DNA of 64,000 bases from Bicyclus anynana (GCF_947172395.1 NC_069095.1:7254001-7318000), one strand, 5' to 3'. Counted from the first letter of the stretch, positions 12,668 through 23,985 are shown. Notes: a model not told the origin generated them from the letters alone. Numbers and translations are program-made.

Positions 12668-12862
12668 CCACGAAGTTGAAGCAAGGGGCAGGGCATATAT
12701 CTCGGTGAGCCGATGAATAGTAAGGTCCCAAGGTGCTGAAATGGCGACCCCGCACTGAGAAATGTACTCCCCACTTGATTGACCGAAGACATCAAGAGGG
12801 TTGCAGGGAACAGCTAGATGCTGGCGGCTCGAGACGGCTGGTAATAATGATGTTGATGAATA
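12668..12862 (+). mobile_element. RTE-type LINE 3' end fragment
   Basis: Matches the conserved 3' unit seen at 36432 and 49308: AAGGTCCCAAGGTGCTGxAA, TGGCGACCCCGCACTGAGAA, then ATCAAGxGGGTTGCAGGGA, GATGCTGGCGGCTCGAGAC. It closes with a GTAATAATGATG-like tail. The middle is eroded and the 5' part is absent. In intact copies this region codes for the C-terminal tail of the endonuclease-reverse transcriptase. Confidence 0.8.
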
Positions 12863-12869
12863 CTTTAAA

Positions 12870-14780
12870 CCTGATAAATCAAAAGTTAAAATACTACTTT
12901 AATTTGATCGTTATCTCTTTTCCGTGGTACACGAAATATCTAATTATTATTTATGGTCGAGTTGTTTATGAGTATATTTACTATAATAGCTCCTTTATTA
13001 AATTAGATAGATTGATAAAGTTTCGTTAAATAATATGGAGTTAGTAATTATACCTAGTGTTGTGCAGATATCATAGTTAAAGTTCCGTTAGTTAAGAATT
13101 ATCTCAGGTAGTTAGTTGGCGTCAAGGTTATACACATACCAAGTCACAAATCTCACCCTAGAGACATTCAACCTCTATTTCAGGCGAGGTGGCTCTGTTG
13201 TAATTCCAGCTTAATTTTTTCTTAAAGCAGTTAACCCACTTCCTTTAGATTTTTTATTGCACAAGGCATTTTCGATGGATAACATTTGATTACTTTAGAA
13301 ATTAATATACTTTCCAAATCCTCGTAAAAGGAATTTTAAAGATATTTTAACTTTATTTTTGCACTAATATGATATAATAAAATAAAACAATATTATGCGT
13401 AATAATCATGTTTCATTCAACTATTATTATATAAACTTGAGATATATATTTTGTGTTATGTCGATTAAATTATACATTTTCAATTGGAATATGCACTTGT
13501 CGGCGAGTGAGTTATTTGATAGGTTAGCAAAATCTATGTTAATTATTGCGATAATATTAGAATCAGGTTTTCATGTAATTGGGATTTTTTATTTACTGTT
13601 ATTTATAATAAGACTGTCCAAAATGGCGCGTAGCCGGTATTGAGGTTGACAGGTACACGGGTACCCTGCCCCCACTGTAGTGTGCTAGTTGAGCAGTTAA
13701 GTTGCATTCGCGTCTTTGAAATGAATAGTTCTCGTCGTCTTCCATTTGTTAAGCATAGTGAAATAGTGATAGAGATGTAGAAGTTAAGTCGTGAGTCAGT
13801 GAATATAGTGAGTGAGTGTGTTATCATCCGGTCCGGTTAGTAATGCATTGTTAGTTACTTAGCTGGGAGCCAACGCGAGCGCAGATGGGTAGCATTGACT
13901 AGTCGTAAAGGGGCCCCTCAACCCAACTGCTATCAGTTTCAAGTCTGAGATCCGCTCGTGCTTGACTACCTGCCCTATGATAGTTAATCCTGGTTTACAT
14001 TGATAGTATCAGCGCTGTAATTGATCAATATTGTAGTTAGAGGGTAGAGATGTATTAGTAAGTTAAGAGGTCGTTTCGGTAATGATCGACAGTGTTACTT
14101 TGTGTATCTGCCATCCTTGACACGTAAAGCTTAGAACCTGCTCTGAGGCTACGGCTTCTCCGTTATCAGAAGTAAGATTTAGTCTGCTCCGCCGACACAC
14201 TCATTTTTACATTTCTCAATTCTTATAAACCCGGACATCTTTATATAAAGTTTCATTATGACGTGACATGCATTCCAAGACTAACACTTACCATCAAGTG
14301 AGAGCATGACCAAGCGCGCAAAGTATTAATCCTTCACATTTTTACGTAAAGAGCCGAAAAAGAAATACAAAATAAGGCACTGAAAATTTACATTTACATG
14401 CATACTTTTAAAAAACCCTTTTACGCATCCATATTCATAAGTAGGTGCATGTTAAATGTTAAACTTGATTTATTTTTTTGTTAAAAGTGAAAACTCTTGT
14501 TAAGGTTTGAAATATTCCTCTTATGTCATGTTCAAGATACAACATTTTCATGTGTTATTTCGGTCGCTTGCCAACAATTTGTTGCCAACGATCAACTTTC
14601 CCGTTCGTTCTAAAATATTTTTACGGACCATCCAATTTGGAAGAGCTTCTTATATTTGTAAGTAATAAGAACCAATACTGGTGTGATATTGTAGTATATT
14701 ACAACTACTAGTGCGTAGTCAATTTTATTTGACATTAAATCACGTGTCTGATTTAAGTTAATGTTACGAGCATTTGTTGT
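12870..14780. other. unassigned DNA, with a GC-richer block at about 13610-14000
   Basis: The block 13610-14000 is GC-richer than its flanks and contains GGTACACGGGTACC. Its short open frames lack family motifs. It may be an unrecognised repeat or a non-coding exon. Nothing else was recognised. Confidence 0.35.
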
Positions 14781-14790
14781 TTAATATTAG

Positions 14791-15110
14791 AGCCTTGATA
14801 GCTTCTAGTAGTTCTGATCTGTGCCTTCGATTCGGAGGGCATAGGTTTGAATCCAGCCCGGGGCATGCACCTCCAACTTTTCAGTTATGTGCATTTTAAG
14901 AAATTAAAAAATATCACGTGTCTCAAAAGGTGATGGAAAATCATCGTGAGGAAAACTGCATAACTATTTTTTTTTAATTATCTACGTGTGTGAAGTCTGC
15001 TAATCCGCATTGGGCCAGCGTGGTGGACAATTGGCCCAAATCCTCTTAGAAATGAGAGGAGACTCGTGCTCAACAGTGAGCCGAACATGGGTTGCTAATG
15101 ATAATGAATA
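14791..15110 (+). mobile_element. SINE family B, diverged full-length copy
   Basis: The head is degraded (box B as GGTTTGAATCC) but the body is complete: GGGGCATGCACCTCCAACTT, AAATATCACGTGTCTCAAAA, GTGTGAAGTCTGC, CGCATTGGGCCAGCGTGGTG, and the tail CAGTGAGCCGAACATGGGTT GCTAATGATAATG. Its many substitutions suggest an old insertion. Confidence 0.85.
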
Positions 15111-15132
15111 TAAATATTAACCCCTAACTTAA

Positions 15133-15413
15133 CTGTCTCGTTAGTCTAGTGGTTAGCATATATGTGACTTTCGATTATGAAGGCTTGAGTCCGAGATTTG
15201 GCTATATTATTTTAAGCTTTTCTTCCTATAAATTCTTAGTAGCAGCTTGGAGTTGTCAAGCTGGTAATGTTTCGGACAGAACGTTAACATCTGATAATAG
15301 CCGTTAAGTAATTTAACTCTAGACCCGTCAACCCGCATTAGAGTAGCGTAATGGGTTTAAGATCCATTTTCCTTCTCCTATAAGGTGGCCTTGTAGTGGG
15401 ACCAGGCTGATAA
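15133..15413 (+). mobile_element. SINE family C (tRNA-like head), near full length
   Basis: The head has an A-box-like TTAGTCTAGTGGTTAGCATA and a B-box-like GGCTTGAGTCC. The body has CAGCTTGGAGTTGTCAAGCT, GTCAACCCGCATTAGAGTAG and CGTAATGGGTTTAAGATCC, then TTCTCCTATAAGGTGGCC. The spacing of A and B boxes is as in tRNA. The homologous minus-strand copy at 34985 supports the family. Confidence 0.65.
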
Positions 15414-16025
15414 TAAAGGGTCTTACTCAGGGACATACATTCGTTTGATGTTGTCCATCTGGCGTTTACGGTAACGCCTATATCAAAGGTTACCAGGTGC
15501 AAGGCATCCTGATATCCATTCCGTCAAAGAAGACATTATTTTTATGCTTAAAAAGAATTTCGCTAAATACTCCTAACTTCTTTGATTACACGAAATATCG
15601 AAAACCAAAACAGAATAGAGGACAGATTATGTGAAAGGGCCGGATTAAGGAGGTCAAACGGCGGACGAAGTCGCAGGCGTTCGTTTACGATAACACAAAT
15701 ATGACGTAAGAGAAACATAAAAGTCCTGAAAGCACTATAATATAAGATATATTCCACGAGAAGTAGAAATTATTATTATTAAGCTATATTTTACGGTACG
15801 ATAAAGCCTTCACCAAAATGAAGTTAATGCAAAGGATGATACTGAATTTTCTAACAAAGATAAAACCGTTCTTAATTTTCAGTCCGCTGTTAATTTGGAT
15901 GCTTTCGGTGTGGGGAACAGTGTAATCAAATTTCCTAAGCTTGTAAATGGACGCTTTGAGAAAAATAAAATTAAACAGCGATGAATAGAGAGCGCGCTAT
16001 ATACTTGTCCCCAATATATACTTAC
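15414..16025. other. unassigned DNA with a Helitron-like 3' remnant
   Basis: A remnant near 15658-15692 reads GCGGACGAAGTCGCAGGCGT, the 3' end of the second Helitron-like subfamily. Nothing else was recognised. Confidence 0.4.
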
Positions 16026-16029
16026 TAGT

Positions 16030-16277
16030 CTACTGGTCTGATTTGAAAAATTCTTTCAGTGTTAGATAGCCCATTTATCGACGAAGGCTATAGGCTATAT
16101 ATTATGCCCATATTCCTCCCGTAGGAATATGGGCATAATATATAGCCTATAGCCTTCCTCGATAAATGGGCTATCTAACACTGAAAGAATTTTTCAAATC
16201 GGACCAATAGTTCCTGAGATTAGCGCGTTCAATCAAACAAACAAACAAACTCTTCAGCTTTATAATATTAGTATAGA
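16030..16277. mobile_element. Helitron-like repeat rearranged into a long inverted duplication
   Basis: Positions 16030-16117 and 16123-16210 are inverted copies of each other, with only a handful of mismatches around a 5-bp centre. Both arms carry the interior of the Helitron-like repeat (GGGCTATCTAACACTGAAAG, then AATTTTTCAAATCGGACC). The right side then continues with the normal 5' end of the element, read on the minus strand, to TATAATATTAGTATAGA at 16277. Confidence 0.85.
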
Positions 16278-16563
16278 TTTTGGTTCGTTTTTCCTATTAT
16301 AAGATATGGGAGTAAGCTATTTTCCATGTAGTCGTTACATTCCAGTGTAAATAATTTCATTTCAGGTTTATTTTTACCTATCAAAAAATGTCTAGGGTTA
16401 AGTCTCTGTCGTTGAATTATTATTCTCTTCAGTACTGAATTTCCTTAATGATCCCCTGGTTAGCTGGTTCGGCTCCGGAAAATAAGGCCTAGGTTTCAAA
16501 TTTCTTGTCAGGCGAAAAAAAAATGCGCAATCTGGATTTTTCTTACATGAAAAATCCATTATT

Positions 16564-16775
16564 TTGCAATGTTGGTACACCCCGTACCTCGGAGATCACG
16601 TAAAGCCGTCGATCCTGCGGCTGATCTATCGCCAGTCCTGCTGGACTGCCATCAAATCGAACTATTTAATAGAGGGAGTGCACCTATATTTACCGCACAC
16701 ACTTGTGCACTGTAAATATCTTCTGTACATGACCAATCTTGGAGTGAGATTTGCCGCCGTGGCTGAAAATCCAGT
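16564..16775 (+). mobile_element. SINE family C body-like repeat fragment
   Basis: Contains CCCCGTACCTCGGAGATCAC, GTAAAGCCGTCGATCCTGCG and later GTGAGATTTGCCGCCGTGGC. These are shared in part with the copies near 34985, 45500 and 27033. Open frames here are repeat-derived and are not genes. Confidence 0.55.
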
Positions 16776-16799
16776 TGGAAGGACGGTTCTGACAGTCCG

Positions 16800-17690
16800 T
16801 AATTCAAAATTGAGGATATATTTGTTTTTTCCCAAACAATGCGTTATGCTAAAGCAAAAAACTTGATTAAAACTGTATCGTCAAAATGACCAACAATGCG
16901 AGTAAGTAGGTACGTTGTTATATTTTAATGTCAGGGGAAATTCCTTGAAACATTTTTATTCTCTTTAAGAAACCTTGCAAAAGAAAATATAAGTATTTTC
17001 TTCCGGTAGGATGAGGTTTCTTTCAGATGAACTATGACTTTTCAAGCGGTGCTTGCATTTTCTTTTCCTCTATTTGAAAAGTTAAATTTTTCCATTAAGA
17101 AGTAAAAATTAATAGTATTGTATTGTTTTATAAGTATTTATTATCTTTTTAGAAGGCGGTTAGGTTTTTAAGTCATCTTATTCTGACACATGGGTCTTCC
17201 GTGGTGACGTCACGTCCTACGTCAGAAGGCTAAGGCGGTTCACAGGAATTGCGTGATGATGCCAAAATTATGCAAAAATTGTATTATCCAAATATTAATG
17301 TACTCATTTTATTAAAATTAAGTGTTTTTGAAAGTTAGGTTTACGGGTCAAATTATATTTAGAGAGTTTTGTGTGTTTTTCACATTTTACTTATTTTCAT
17401 AAATAATATGTATTTACTAAATTACAGTTATAAAGGACTCAAATACAACTATATTTTATAACACATAGGTAAACAGAATTTAAAGCAAATAAAACAAAAA
17501 AAAATATATTAAAACAAATTTATTTAAATAATAATAATAATACTCAATCATTCACACCGAAATAAAACAAGAGTAAAATAATAAAGCAAAAAATTATAAG
17601 CGAGCAACGGAATAGCAAAATAAAATATAAATAAAATATATAATTAAAAAAAAAACAAAAGGGGCCACACATATATTACGAATTGTTTTA
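16800..17690. other. unassigned, very AT-rich DNA
   Basis: The segment 17400-17660 is extremely A-rich, with many AATAAAA motifs, and directly abuts the CpG-rich block. No gene was recognised. Confidence 0.4.
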
Positions 17691-17699
17691 ACAACTTAC

Positions 17700-17980
17700 G
17701 TATTGTATGCGGGAACCGCGCGACAATCCCGCTCCGGTAATGAGACACTTAGGCACCGTGCGTTTGTTGTGCCGGCGGCGACGGACCGTACGACGGCGGC
17801 ACTGACGGCTGAAGGCTGTGGAGGAGTCCCGGGACGTGCGACTGGCGCGGCGGCGGCTAGCTACTGGAGCGCCGCCCGCCCGAGCGACGCGCGCGGCGCC
17901 GCCCGCCCACGGCTGGCTCGCCGTCACGCTACTTACCCCACACCAAATAATATCACACCGAATAATACCGCACGCACTTA
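17700..17980 (-). promoter_or_regulatory. CpG-island-like block, probable non-coding first exon on the minus strand
   Basis: In a strongly AT-rich window this is the single most G+C- and CpG-rich block (about 17703-17935), and no copy of it was seen elsewhere here. Read on the minus strand, it ends at 17700 with AATAC|GTAAGT, a consensus splice donor. A second GTAAGT follows position 17937. Open frames through it (minus 17688-18104, plus 17703-17981) are rich in Arg/Ala only because of base composition and show no family motif. The likeliest reading is a 5' UTR exon and promoter of a minus-strand gene whose coding exons lie to the left. A strand-neutral CpG island is the alternative. Confidence 0.4.
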
Positions 17981-18206
17981 AACATAATTGCGAATAACTC
18001 GTTTGATTCGCTTCTGTACTCAATGAGCGTTTACTCTTAAGTGAAGTATGTACAGTATAATTAAGAGTAATGCAAACACTACTAGCATAATCTCGCGGTT
18101 TCACCCATGTAGTTCCATTCCCGGGGATAAGATATAGCCTGCGTTACTACCTGATAATGTAATTTTCTATTGGTGAAAAAATTTTACAAATATTTACTCG
18201 TAATTT

Positions 18207-18537
18207 GACGGCCTCCGTGGCGCAGTGGTATGCGCGGTGGATTTACAAAACGGAGGTCCTGGGTTCGATCCCCGGCTGGGCATATTGAGATTTTCTTAAT
18301 TAGTCCAGGTCTGGCTGGTGGGAGGCTTCGGCCGTGGCTAGTTACCACCCTACCGGCAAAGTCGTACCGCCAAGCGATTTAGCGTTCCGGTACGATGCCC
18401 TGTAGAAACCGAAAGGAGTGTGGATTGTCGTCTTCCTCCTAACAAGTTAGCCCGCTTCCATCTTAGACTGCATCATCACTTACCATCAGGTGAGATTGTA
18501 GTCAAGGGCTAACTTGTAAAGAATAAAAAAAAAAAAT
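18207..18537 (+). mobile_element. SINE family A, full length (reference copy)
   Basis: The tRNA-like head has an A box TGGCGCAGTGGTATGCG and B box GGTTCGATCCC at about 30-nt spacing. The body follows: TTTCTTAATTAGTCCAGGTC, GGCTTCGGCCGTGGCTAGTT, CCGCCAAGCGATTTAGCG. The tail region ACCATCAGGTGAGATTGTAG then TCAAGGGCTAACTTG ends in a poly(A) run. The RNA polymerase III promoter boxes are intact. All other family A copies here are compared with this one. Confidence 0.93.
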
Positions 18538-18539
18538 TT

Positions 18540-19260
18540 AGTGTAGGTATATCATGTATAGCGTTAAAAAAACCTAGGGTTCGCTCGGATCTCTAGCAAA
18601 GGATTGCCACGAAGCTAAGGGCTGGTGGATGGAGGAATGAATCATCACGATATCCCGGAGAAAATATCAAAAAAGTACGTTTTATATTTGGACAATGTAT
18701 CTGAAATCTGCTACCTTCCACCACAATCCAAACTGTCAATCATTAGCTAACTTACATACATAATATGATAGGGACATAGACTGGCAAAGTAAAAAAACAA
18801 AAGACAAATTAAATTCATCAATAGCAGGATTATTGTCGTGCCCTTTCCTAATAGTCTTTCCCGACTATTTGAAGGGGAATTGGGTATATTGGTCAGTTAA
18901 AAAAAGATATGGCAAATATTCTTTATCTAAAAAAACACTTTTAGTCTTCCTACAATAAGGTATGTCTGGCTATGACAGGCTCTCGGTCCATAAGCAAAGT
19001 TGCCAACTCGCTGGCGCTATAACACCTCTGTATGGCGAGGCTTATGGCTATCCGCTACTCCAATATTTTCCGTGTAATACAACTGTATATTTTCACGTGA
19101 TTGACATACTTTCTATTTTTGTCGAAAGCTCTTGTTTACGGTCTTGGGTCTGCTTATTTATATATTCCAGTTTGCTGACAACGAACTGGTTGTTAACTGT
19201 ATTTTTTATTCATATATAGGTGTGTTGGAAAGGTTATATTAGTTGAAGTTTGGCAAAGTG
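18540..19260. other. unassigned DNA
   Basis: No recognised feature. An open frame at 18962-19219 has no family motif. Confidence 0.4.
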
Positions 19261-19266
19261 AGTTGA

Positions 19267-19389
19267 AGCCTCAATAGCTCAACGGTAAGAGTGGTCGGAC
19301 TCATCACCGAAGGGTGGTGGTTCGTTCCCCGCCCCGTTGGTCTATTGTCGTACCCACTCCTATTCTTTTAACAAAAAAAAAAAAAAAAA
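19267..19389 (+). mobile_element. SINE family D, tRNA-like head with poly(A) tail
   Basis: GCCTCAATAGCTCAACGGTA carries an A box. GGTGGTTCGTTCCCCGCCCC carries a B-box-like motif. The unit continues with TATTGTCGTACCCACTCCTA and ends in a run of about 17 A. It is short and lacks the tRNA acceptor-stem pairing, so it is a SINE rather than a working tRNA gene. Confidence 0.7.
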
Positions 19390-20040
19390 GTATTAGAGAT
19401 ACTAACTATGAGTACGACTGCTACTTATAGAGAGCATGGTGCGTCATCTAGTAAAGTTGCTCAAGTGAGTCACATTTCATTCATTTATTTGCCCGAATCG
19501 ATACTTTTGATTTTTGGCTGTGTGTGTAACAGAAGGTTTATGTATTTGTCTTAGGACAGACTGATAACTTATGGCTACGATATAATATGGTCTTACTTTC
19601 TTTATAACGGACTTCATAATTTTTTTTTTCTGATTGTGTAAGTGCCGTAGGCTTCTTATGGGTCCTCAGCGGCATCACTAGGGGGCTTCATAAAAAGAAA
19701 AGGTTCTCAATTCGATGCGTAAAGTTTTTTTTTAAATGTTTGTTGCCAAATAACTTTGTCATTTACTAACTTTGAAAATTCTTTTTTGTTTGAAAGAGTA
19801 TACTTTCATATTGGTCCTAATTCATTTTCATGAAAATCGGTTAGTCATTTTGTGTTAAAATCAAAATGATTGAAATATGCCTTTGAAATCGGTTCCATTT
19901 TTGTGTTAAAAAGATTATTATAGTTATTAACGCACTAAGCCGGAACCTAATGGATCACGGGGCAGAGGCAGATCGCGTTATACGTGAGACGAGATAAAGA
20001 ATTTACCGGCAAAAACTGGTAAATAAATAGTTAATAGAAT
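19390..20040. other. unassigned DNA
   Basis: No recognised gene or repeat was seen. Confidence 0.4.
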
Positions 20041-20046
20041 AAAGCA

Positions 20047-20921
20047 GAACGTCCACCGACGGCTAAACTAAATGAAAACTAAACTCAGTGAACTAGGCTA
20101 AGCTAAATAAGCTAAAACTACGTTAGTGATGGCTAACTAGTGCTAGAACGTTGAGTTAACCGCAGTGGCGCGCACTTCATAGATGCAAAAATGCAATGCC
20201 TACCCGAAGGACAAATCTATGTTGGACCACTGAATACATAGTTAGACAAGGAATTTTTAAATTTTTACTTTTAAGTGCATATGCTAGTTGAAAACCTTAT
20301 GCACGCTACTGGTTAACCGGACGTGATATGGAAGACGACACGAGCAATGACGAGACTTTAGAGGAGGACTATCGTCATAGGAGAAGAAGATTTTTTATTG
20401 CTTATTTTATGAAGAAAAAACGGAAACAGACACTGGACAAGTCAACACATTCAGTCCTGGAAAGCAAGCAGCCAATTTAACACTTTGTCTAATAAACTAG
20501 TCGACGAAAATTTTAAGATGTATTATGGTGTATTTAGACAACAGTTTGATGATTTATTTACAATGATTGCCAAAGATATTGCTTAGAACAACACTATCGA
20601 AAGGCGTCAGAGGGGTAAGACAAGGGGGTGAGAGGCGCTTAGTTTAGCTCAGTTAGTTACGGATCGGTCGCACAACTAAGTTAGTTCCACTTAGCTGGGG
20701 CATTTCACGTAGCTAAGCTGGCATAGTTTGCGGTGGACGCACATCTATAAAACTGAAAAATCGGTCCACAAATGACGGAATTATCGCTGGACATACATAA
20801 AAAAAAAAAAACATACATACAGTCGAACGTAGAACCTCCTCCTTTTTGCAAGTCGGTTAAAAAGTGGCTCAACTATGCGCGCTAAGCTAAACTAACTTAG
20901 TTTAACCGGCGGTGGACGTTC
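20047..20921 (+). mobile_element. decayed PIF/Harbinger-type DNA transposon
   Basis: The ends are imperfect inverted repeats: left GAACGTCCACCGACGGCTAA, right in reverse complement GAACGTCCACCGCCGGTTAA. GCTAAACTAA-type subterminal motifs are repeated inside both ends, and GCGGTGGACG recurs at about 20724. Inside lie two pieces of a transposase N-terminus (next entry). The element has lost the whole catalytic DDE region and is non-autonomous. A target-site duplication could not be fixed with certainty. Confidence 0.65.
20328..20586 (+). pseudogene. PIF/Harbinger transposase N-terminal remnant
   Basis: ATG at 20328 opens 50 codons (an acidic start MEDDTSNDETLEEDYRHRRR, then a lysine-rich stretch) to TAA at 20478. 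After a one-base frame change, 20491-20586 reads NKLVDENFKMYYGVFRQQFD and then DLFTMIAKDIA before TAG. The pattern 'L-x-D-E-x-x-F-x-x-Y-F-R-x-x-x-x-x-F-D-x-L' is typical of the segment upstream of the DDE domain in PIF/Harbinger transposases. The catalytic part is deleted. The family call rests on motif memory, without a search. Confidence 0.55.
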
Positions 20922-20924
20922 AGC

Positions 20925-22065
20925 TTAAGACCGACTGACAACATCTGAAGGCTTATTCACTATCTTTGACTATGCTAGTTGACATATACGAAATTGAGAT
21001 TTTATGTGAAAATGTTATCCGGTTCTTACTCGCAGATATCACACAGTAACAGTTAATAATAAAGACCAAATTAGTGACTTGACCAGCAGATCGGAACCTA
21101 ACAAAGCTGCTTGGCGGCAGAAATACGCGTGGTGGTAGCACTTCTCTGTACAACGAAACTCTAGTATCTACTACTAAATTCTAATAGTAAAAAAACTCTT
21201 TTTCTACTAAATTGGGTTGAGAAGAGAGTACGGAGACAATAGAGAGAGCTATGTCAGAAGTTTCTCAACATGATTAAGTTAAAGAAGCATATTTTTCTAA
21301 TAAATCGAAACTACTTAAGTTTTGTCTAGACAAAAAAGATTTAAAGCAACTTTTTTGGTAGGTAGAAAATAACAAGGGATTCTGACTTTTGTCAAGCAGT
21401 CTTAATAAAGTTTAGGTTATAAATGAAGGCACTATGTATAGTGTGCAGTAGCCAGTACCATTTATAGATTCATGCAATCCCTTGAAGAATATTAAGCATT
21501 AATTTTAACTCGCACTTTAATGCAAAGATTTTATACTATAGACGTGTCACTAGCGAGTCGAAACTGAGGCGGGAAAAAGGCTAATTGCCTTAATTTCATG
21601 TAGTCGTACTGTAAACAACGAAAGCTATATAAGCAAATAATACCTAAATATTGTCTAATGTTGACTTGTGTGTTCAGGAATTAAAAAAAACGATAAACAC
21701 ATAAGTATATCATGTAAGTAAACACAAAATTGTACATGTGTGCGCTCAGTGGAGTAGTTAAATTCGGATCACTTTTTGCGGTGATTTTGTAGGCACGTAA
21801 CATATCTCATAGTAGAAAATCTTTGGCATTTTTTTAATTTACTACTTTAGTTAGGTAGTAATTGCTGGTTGGCCAGCTCTGTGGTATATCTAAATCTCGG
21901 CGGATAGGTACCTACTTAGGATAGATAACGATCATGGTAACGAGATGTTCGGGTCGTGATAATAACCAGGATGATGTGGTTTAACGTGCTCTCTGAAGCT
22001 TGCAGGAGGCACTATTATATACATAATATAATGATGTTTGAATACTAGTATTTTTTTTAACAACT
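20925..22065. other. unassigned DNA
   Basis: No recognised feature; open frame 20953-21153 (minus) has no family motif. Confidence 0.4.
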
Positions 22066-22071
22066 AGCGGT

Positions 22072-22360
22072 CGCCCGCGTGAAAATCGATGAACAATTTT
22101 TAACCTATTAGGGGTAAAATTTCGAAAAATATTAAATTACAACATTTTTAGTACTTTTAGTAGTACACATACCAATTTTTATAAATCAATTACAAACTTG
22201 AAAATGAAGGATTTCCCAAACAAACTTTCATCCCCTGTTTCACCCCCTTCTGATTAACTTTTGCGACAAAAAGTATTCTATAACCTTTTACATATTATGG
22301 TCTCAGATCGTGTCAAGTTTCATTTAAATTAATGTCTTTTGAACAGACAGACAGACAAAA
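22072..22360 (-). mobile_element. Helitron-like repeat, second subfamily, diverged
   Basis: Starts ACTAGCGGTCGCCCGCGTGA, the reversed 3' end of the element, and reaches CAGACAGACAGACAAAAAAT, the interior motif of this subfamily. The 5' terminus TATTAGTATxGATT is missing. Confidence 0.55.
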
Positions 22361-22476
22361 AATAAATAAAGAAATATTTTTGGCTTATCTATTAAGAAAT
22401 TCCTTCCAACTAAAATTTTCAAAATGTCTTCAATGTACTTAATGTTAGACCTGTTACAGTGTAGATTATAAGTACA

Positions 22477-22600
22477 GACTAGCAAACGCCTGCAACTTCG
22501 TCCACGTGAAATTTAGTTTTTCACAAATCCCGCGGGAACCGTGGTTTTTTCTGGGACAGAAAATACCCCATGAATTGGAAACTATCCCATGAAAATATCG
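22477..22600 (-). mobile_element. Helitron-like repeat, second subfamily, 3' part
   Basis: CTAGCAAACGCCTGCAACTT, CGTCCACGTGAAATTTAG and TTCACAAATCCCGCGGGAAC match the reversed 3' end of this subfamily (compare 40474). The rest is lost. Confidence 0.6.
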
Positions 22601-22604
22601 TTAT

Positions 22605-23455
22605 GTATCGATAACGCCATAAATTAAATAATGCATTTAACTTATTTCTCATAATATACTTTAGCTGTGCTAAATGCGTAGCTAAAGTATATTGTGAGAA
22701 TCAAGTTAAATGTAAAAAAGTATATTGTGAAAGTTAAGTTAAGCTTAATCTTCTTGTTTAAATACAAGAGATATTTTGTAATCTAAAAATCTTTGCACTT
22801 TACTCTTTCACGAATAAAAATTACCTACACCACGAGGGCGTATGAAAGCCAGTGTATATATTGCACATTTCAAATTTGTTTGAGTTTAGTTTTACTCCAT
22901 TTTGCTTTAAATCTCGGTTCGCGCTTTTCCCGCTTGTAAAAATAACTGGTACAGTTTTTTGCAACACCACACATGAGAGTTAGGAATAAAATTCACTGGC
23001 TGGCAATTTTATGTAAACATAGTCGATGCCTACGATTGTATCAAGAGGATTAACACGTCAAAATATTTTGAATTCCAGGCAAAATGGAAATAAAAAGATA
23101 GACCAATCGATTGTTTAATAAATCTTGAAAAATTGCCCGTTACCATTTTAAGGTTTTCTTTATTTAGTAATAAAATATATAATTTATGTTGGTAATTGTC
23201 TTGGTGTAACTAATTTTTTCTAATAATTACTTGGAAAGAAAATTCTAATTATCTTAAGGAAAATAAGGTAATTAAGGAAAATTTTCTCAGAGCTTACGGA
23301 GGAAGCTATACAATATCTGTCACTCAGTCAAACTTGAAATTATACATTTATATAGATAAAGGTACTTTTAGAAGTTTATAAGAGTATGTATAATGTATAT
23401 TATAATTAATTGACCTACAAGATTTGCACGATCATTTAACAAATTATTATTAATT
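22605..23455. other. unassigned AT-rich DNA
   Basis: No recognised gene. A GTATATTGTGARARTYAAGTT motif is duplicated at about 22687 and 22720. Confidence 0.4.
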
Positions 23456-23457
23456 AC

Positions 23458-23650
23458 TAGCTGACCGGGCGAACGTTTTTCTTCCATATTATTTTCTTAT
23501 ATTGTGGAATGACGTTAAAAACCTGGTGGAGATTTTAGGAGAAGGAGGGCGATACATATTATTACTATCTATTTTATGTCTACTTAAATATATACAAAAA
23601 TCCATCGAGACGTTTTGAAGGAGTGTAACCACAAATAGCGTGACATGAAA
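23458..23650 (-). mobile_element. Helitron-like 3' end (CTAGCTGACCGGGCGAACG type)
   Basis: Begins CTAGCTGACCGGGCGAACGT, a third variant of the CTAG-terminated ends. The same variant is seen in the other orientation at 63095-63114. The distal boundary is approximate. Confidence 0.4.
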
Positions 23651-23798
23651 TTTATATATTTACGAGTATTAAAGTAGCGAGGGCCCGCGACTTCGTCTGC
23701 CCTTAGAACACCTTAAGGACCTGTCGCAAAATCTGTTCATAGCGGACGTCTTTTTACTATGGACGATCTCTCAGCCAAATTTCATCTAATTTAGCTGG

Positions 23799-23985
23799 TG
23801 GGAGGCTTCACCCGGGGCTAGTTACCACCCTACCGACAAAAGACGTTCCGCCAAGCGATTTAGCGTTCCGGTACGATGTCGTGTATATACCGAAAGGGGT
23901 GTGGATTTTTATCTTCCTCCTAACAAGTTAACCAGCTTTCATCTTAGATTGCATCATCAGGTAAGATTGTGGTCAAGAGCTAACT
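23799..23985 (+). mobile_element. SINE family A, 5'-truncated
   Basis: Lacks the tRNA-like head. Retains GGTGGGAGGCTTCACCCGGG, CCGCCAAGCGATTTAGCGTT and the tail GAGCTAACTTGTCAAC. It lies about 220 bp upstream of the lipase TATA box. Confidence 0.85.

Noticed and set aside
17688..18104. 138-codon minus-strand frame and 92-codon plus-strand frame through the CpG block
   Set aside because: Arg/Ala-rich only because of GC content; no family motif, and the minus frame runs past the predicted splice donor.
18207..18290. Functional tRNA gene
   Set aside because: A and B boxes are present, but the acceptor stem does not pair and the sequence continues into a SINE body with a poly(A) tail. The same holds for heads at 19267, 15133, 38024 and others.
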